Assembly: GCA_938042265.1 (NCBI GenBank)
Contig: CALIRN010000377.1
Coordinates: forward strand, 1-16,597
Reading direction: 5' to 3'
Source: an uncultured Eubacteriaceae bacterium
GTDB lineage: Bacteria; Bacillota; Clostridia; Lachnospirales; CAG-274
DNA: 16,597 nucleotides
Below, in pieces: positions 14,160 through 16,597 of this stretch. Positions within the stretch are counted from its first letter, which is position 1. Each line of letters begins with the position of its first letter. Both the position numbers and the translations under genes were made by a program. The notes below the pieces were generated by a model, which was not told where the DNA came from, made no database searches, and saw nothing but the letters and a program-made list of their open reading frames with translations.

Positions 14160-14933
14160 TCACATATTTTTTTTCATACTCTTTAAGGCATTTTTTTCAA
14201 GTCTGCTAACCTGGGCCTGACTTATGCCTATCTCATTGGCAACCTCCATCTGAGTTTTACCTTCAAAAAAGCGAAGCTCAATTATATGCTTTTCTCTATC
14301 AGTGAGTTTGTCCATAGCCTCCGAAAGCACAATGTTTTCTATCCATGATAAATCGGTATTTTTTTCGTCACTTACTTGATCCATAACAAAGAGTGCGTCA
14401 CTGCCGTCATGATAAACAGGCTCAAACAGTGATATGGGGTCCTGTATGGCATCCAAAGCAAAAATGACCTCCTCTTTTTTAATACCAAGCTCCTTTGCTA
14501 TTTCTTCAACTGTAGGCTCCCTGCTTTTTTCATTGGTCAGCTTTTCCTTAATCTGCAATGCCTTGTAGGCGGTATCCCGTATGGAGCGTGATACCCTGAT
14601 ACTGTTGTAATCTCTCAGGTAGCGGCGTATTTCGCCTATTATCATGGGTACGGCGTAGGTGGAAAATTTTACGTTGTGGGAGGTATCGAAGTTGTTTATT
14701 GCCTTAATAAGCCCTATGCACCCTACCTGAAAAAGGTCGTCGGCGCTTTCGCCTCTGCCTGAAAATCTTTGTATTATGCTCAGTACAAGGCGAAGATTAC
14801 CGTATATATATTGACTGCGTGCCTGCATATCACCCTTTTGCAGCCTGTCCCAAAGCTCTGCCTTTTCCTCCTCTTTAAGTATAGGCAGCTTACCGGTATT
14901 TACTCCGCATATTTCTACCTTATTTAACGCCAT
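14160..14933 (-). CDS. sigG: RNA polymerase sporulation sigma factor SigG
   Basis: A 257-residue sigma-70 family factor that directs late forespore gene expression during endospore formation. The N-terminus NKVEICGVNTGKLPILK is the SigG-specific signature. Region 2 follows: YGNLRLVLSIIQRF, DDLFQVGCIGLIKAINNFD and FSTYAVPMIIGEIRRYLRD (-10 recognition). Region 3 is RVSRSIRDTAYKALQ to FALDAIQDPISLFEPV, and region 4 carries the helix-turn-helix KTQMEVANEIGISQAQVSRLEK for -35 recognition. Length and order match B. subtilis SigG closely. The ribosome binding site GGAGGT lies just before ATG 14933. A sigma-F-type promoter upstream fits the known sigma-F to sigma-G cascade. The stop overlaps the alternative ymfF start, so sigG probably leads a sigG-ymfF-ymfH-lgt unit; the common spoIIGA-sigE neighbours are not in this window. 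Confidence 0.97.
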   Translation of the reverse strand: MALNKVEICGVNTGKLPILKEEEKAELWDRLQKGDMQARSQYIYGNLRLVLSIIQRFSGRGESADDLFQVGCIGLIKAINNFDTSHNVKFSTYAVPMIIGEIRRYLRDYNSIRVSRSIRDTAYKALQIKEKLTNEKSREPTVEEIAKELGIKKEEVIFALDAIQDPISLFEPVYHDGSDALFVMDQVSDEKNTDLSWIENIVLSEAMDKLTDREKHIIELRFFEGKTQMEVANEIGISQAQVSRLEKNALKSMKKNM

Positions 14934-14962
14934 AGCTATACCTCCAAAATTTTGGTTTAAGT

Positions 14963-14992
14963 TAATGTTGCCCCAATGAGGGAAAATTATAC
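14963..14992 (-). promoter_or_regulatory. Sigma-F-type promoter of sigG
   Basis: Read on the - strand, GTATA (14992-14988), a 15-base spacer and GGCAACATTA (14972-14963) fit the sigma-F pattern GYATA-N15-GGNNANAHTR at every position. B. subtilis sigG is first transcribed by sigma-F, so site and gene agree. Sigma-G recognises similar boxes, so self-activation is also possible, although the -10 fits sigma-F better. Confidence 0.7.
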
Positions 14993-15054
14993 TTTCAAAA
15001 TTATCAATGGTAGCCTTAAAATATTTTATAAGATAAAAATAAGGAGATGAATAT

Positions 15055-15657
15055 ATGCTTTACGGATATGTGCGTGTTTCCACAAGGGAACAGAAGGAGG
15101 ACAGGCAGCTTATAGCAATGAGGGAGAGAGAGGTGATAGAAAAAAATATTTATATTGATAAGCAAAGCGGCAAGGATTTTAACAGAACAAATTATATAAG
15201 GCTTATGAAAAGGCTTAAAAGGGGTGATGTACTGGTGGTTAAAAGTATTGACAGGCTGGGCAGAAATTATAATGAAATTATTGAGCAGTGGCAGATAATA
15301 ACCAAGATAAAAAATGCCGATATTGCGGTTATTGATATGCCCATACTTGATACTGCCCAAAATAAGGATTTGCTTGGTACTCTTATAAGTGATTTGGTAC
15401 TGCAGCTTTTAAGCTATGTTGCCGAAAATGAGAGAAAAAATATAAGACAAAGACAGGCAGAGGGCATTGCCGCCGCAAAGGTAAGGGGCGTCAAATTTGG
15501 CAGACCTAAAAAATACAAACCTGAGGATTATGTGGAGCTTTATGAAAGGTTTAAACGTAAGGAGATTACTCAAAAGCAAGCAATGAGAATAATGGGTGCC
15601 TGCCAGACTACTTACTATAGGATTATTAATGAAATAAAAAATATGAACAAAAATTGA
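15055..15657 (+). CDS. Small serine recombinase (resolvase/invertase family)
   Basis: A 200-residue serine recombinase of the small resolvase/invertase type, which cuts and rejoins DNA at short paired sites through a covalent phosphoserine. The N-terminal catalytic domain (about 1-135) has YVRVSTREQ with nucleophile Ser9, and SIDRLGRNYNEI with Arg67 and Arg70. The long E helix follows (LSYVAENERKNIRQRQAEGI), then VRGVKFGRPKKY, the usual minor-groove arm, and a C-terminal helix-turn-helix at about 155-195 (ITQKQAMRIMGACQTTYYRI). All expected parts are present, so it looks intact and active. The start ATG 15055 has AAGGAG about nine bases upstream. It is divergent from sigG. No partner transposase, integrase or obvious paired res site was found, so whether it resolves, inverts or is domesticated is open. 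Confidence 0.92.
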   Translation: MLYGYVRVSTREQKEDRQLIAMREREVIEKNIYIDKQSGKDFNRTNYIRLMKRLKRGDVLVVKSIDRLGRNYNEIIEQWQIITKIKNADIAVIDMPILDTAQNKDLLGTLISDLVLQLLSYVAENERKNIRQRQAEGIAAAKVRGVKFGRPKKYKPEDYVELYERFKRKEITQKQAMRIMGACQTTYYRIINEIKNMNKN

Positions 15658-15665
15658 TACTAAAG

Positions 15666-15787
15666 TATACCTTTATATTAATGGCAAAAGTATACAATTA
15701 CTTGTACATATTATATCTGTTTTTTATATAAAAGTCAATATGTCAATTCAAATTTTACCTGTAAAATACTATTGCCAAAAAGGTATA
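15666..15787. repeat. Imperfect inverted repeats flanking a putative promoter
   Basis: The left arm has TATACCTTT (15666-15674) and GGCAAAAGTAT (15683-15693). The right arm, on the opposite strand, has the same two blocks in the same order: GGTATA with flanking A's at 15779-15787 and ATACTATTGCC at 15766-15776. The spacers between blocks differ (eight versus two bases). A separate perfect palindrome ATTTTAC-CT-GTAAAAT lies at 15752-15767. The arms may be recombinase or regulator sites; the unequal spacing argues against a simple matched pair. Confidence 0.4.
15702..15730 (+). promoter_or_regulatory. Putative promoter of the secreted peptidase gene
   Basis: TTGTAC (15702-15707), 17-base spacer, TATATA (15725-15730). 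This is a moderate sigma-A match in a very AT-rich region where chance matches are common. It would leave a leader of about 90 bases containing GTCAAT twice (15734, 15742) and the 16-base palindrome. Confidence 0.4.
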
Positions 15788-15823
15788 ACTTAATATAAAA
15801 TGTATTGGGAGATGAATAGTAAA

Positions 15824-16597
15824 ATGAAAAAATTTATCAGCATATTTATGGTATTGATTTTAACGGCTTCAAATATAAACTTTACCTTTGCTTCAGACCG
15901 TAGTGGTGAAATAGAAGGTAATGTTGATATCTCAACATCAGGTCAGGAATTTGAAATTGATGACGAAAATATGACATCGTTATATGTTGATGCTTATGGA
16001 AGAACATATGAGCCTGCAAGGGTGTGGGAGGCTCCGGATAACCCAAATTTTGAGGAGGATGAAAAGCTTAAAGGGCTCCAAATGTACTCTGCTGCTCTGC
16101 CAAATGAAATATATTTATGTCAGGAAACAAGCTATACTTGTACGTTAAGTTCTGCTGCCATGATGATGCGGGGCAGGATGTATTTAAGTGGAAACAGCCT
16201 GTGGACCTCTATTACAGAATCTTCAATAAGCTCTGTTGCATGGGCACCGGGGTCGGGTTTATACTGGTCGTTTGATTATAGCATTGGTGGAAATAGTATT
16301 TCCGTACGACATACAAGTACATCAGGCATATCGGCTTCAGCCCTAAAGTCATTATTAGACAGTCACCCTGAGGGTATTGAACTATATTGCGGCAATTTGC
16401 CTCATGCCGTATATTTAACTGATTACGAGGGAGATACTTTTTATTGTGCAGATCCAAATCCCAGCTATAGCGGTATAAGAAGAACACTTGCTTCTTCATC
16501 ATTAGGTGTCAAATATGGAAGTCAAAGTAATGTTTTAAACAACGTGACGGCATATTGGTATGTTGCATCTTATTCTATTGCAAATAACAGCGATATT
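15824..16597 (+). CDS. Secreted papain-fold (C39-like) cysteine peptidase, 3' end outside window
   Basis: An open frame of 258 codons runs from ATG 15824 to the window edge without a stop. It begins with a signal peptide (MKKFISIFMVLILTASNINF, likely cut after TFA at residue 23) and a short acidic linker. The rest fits a C39-like peptidase domain. Cys106 lies in YTCTLSSAAMMM, equivalent to the CGPTSAAM motif; His194 is in LPHAVYLTDYEGDTFYCADP, equivalent to HWVVVTGY...DP, with Asp210 as third residue. The usual Gly-Pro after the catalytic Cys is replaced by Thr-Leu, an unusual variant. Such exported enzymes cut peptides or isopeptide-like bonds outside the cell; the substrate here is unknown. 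A GGGAG lies about 12 bases before the start, and an in-frame ATG at 15812 overlaps it, so 15824 is preferred. The neighbouring recombinase is codirectional. Confidence 0.7.
   Translation, partial: MKKFISIFMVLILTASNINFTFASDRSGEIEGNVDISTSGQEFEIDDENMTSLYVDAYGRTYEPARVWEAPDNPNFEEDEKLKGLQMYSAALPNEIYLCQETSYTCTLSSAAMMMRGRMYLSGNSLWTSITESSISSVAWAPGSGLYWSFDYSIGGNSISVRHTSTSGISASALKSLLDSHPEGIELYCGNLPHAVYLTDYEGDTFYCADPNPSYSGIRRTLASSSLGVKYGSQSNVLNNVTAYWYVASYSIANNSDI

Noticed and set aside
15055..16597. Prophage or integrative element
   Set aside because: A lone small recombinase with no phage, conjugation or attachment-site features, and ordinary host-like base composition around it.

Overview
The window looks like a chromosomal segment of a spore-forming, low-to-moderate GC Clostridia/Firmicutes bacterium. 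The main reasons are a clear sporulation sigma factor gene (sigG), the Firmicutes pair ymfF/ymfH, strong AGGAGG-type ribosome binding sites, occasional GTG/TTG starts, and sigma-A promoters with near-consensus boxes at 17-base spacing. I cannot name the genus from sequence alone.

Layout, left to right. (1) Positions 1-2042, + strand: the 3' end of a DUF1538 membrane protein gene, a tandem PII-like signalling protein and a helical lipoprotein, packed tightly enough to be one operon. (2) 2129-3757: an aldehyde dehydrogenase of the betaine-aldehyde dehydrogenase type, with its own promoter and a terminator-like hairpin placed just before the ribosome binding site. (3) 3796-6530: rpsO and pnp, each followed by a terminator. 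A very long imperfect hairpin lies in the pnp leader, as expected if PNPase controls its own mRNA. (4) 6562-9096: asnS and asnA behind a fully consensus sigma-A promoter, joining tRNA-Asn charging with asparagine synthesis. (5) 9114-10337: an M16 zinc peptidase gene of the MlpA/YmxG kind.

(6) 10338-10793 holds no protein gene. It does hold a perfect sigma-A promoter (TTGACA, 17 bases, TATAAT) followed by about 200 bases that can fold into a long rod, a small hairpin and a bidirectional terminator. This is the best candidate here for an undescribed element: a small RNA with two mutually exclusive folds built on a duplicated 12-mer.

(7) 14933 down to 10794, - strand: sigG, ymfF, ymfH and lgt, closely spaced or overlapping and probably co-transcribed. 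A sigma-F-type promoter lies upstream of sigG. The set joins the forespore transcription programme with two M16 proteins linked to EF-P modification and with lipoprotein maturation; Lgt would lipidate proteins such as the lipoprotein in region 1. (8) 15055-16597, + strand: a small serine recombinase divergent from sigG, then a secreted papain/C39-like cysteine peptidase that runs off the window end. Imperfect inverted repeats flank the putative promoter of the peptidase, which raises, but does not prove, the possibility of a recombinase-controlled switch.

No tRNA, rRNA, CRISPR array, insertion sequence or prophage was seen. All structures and family calls were made by eye; no search or folding program was run.
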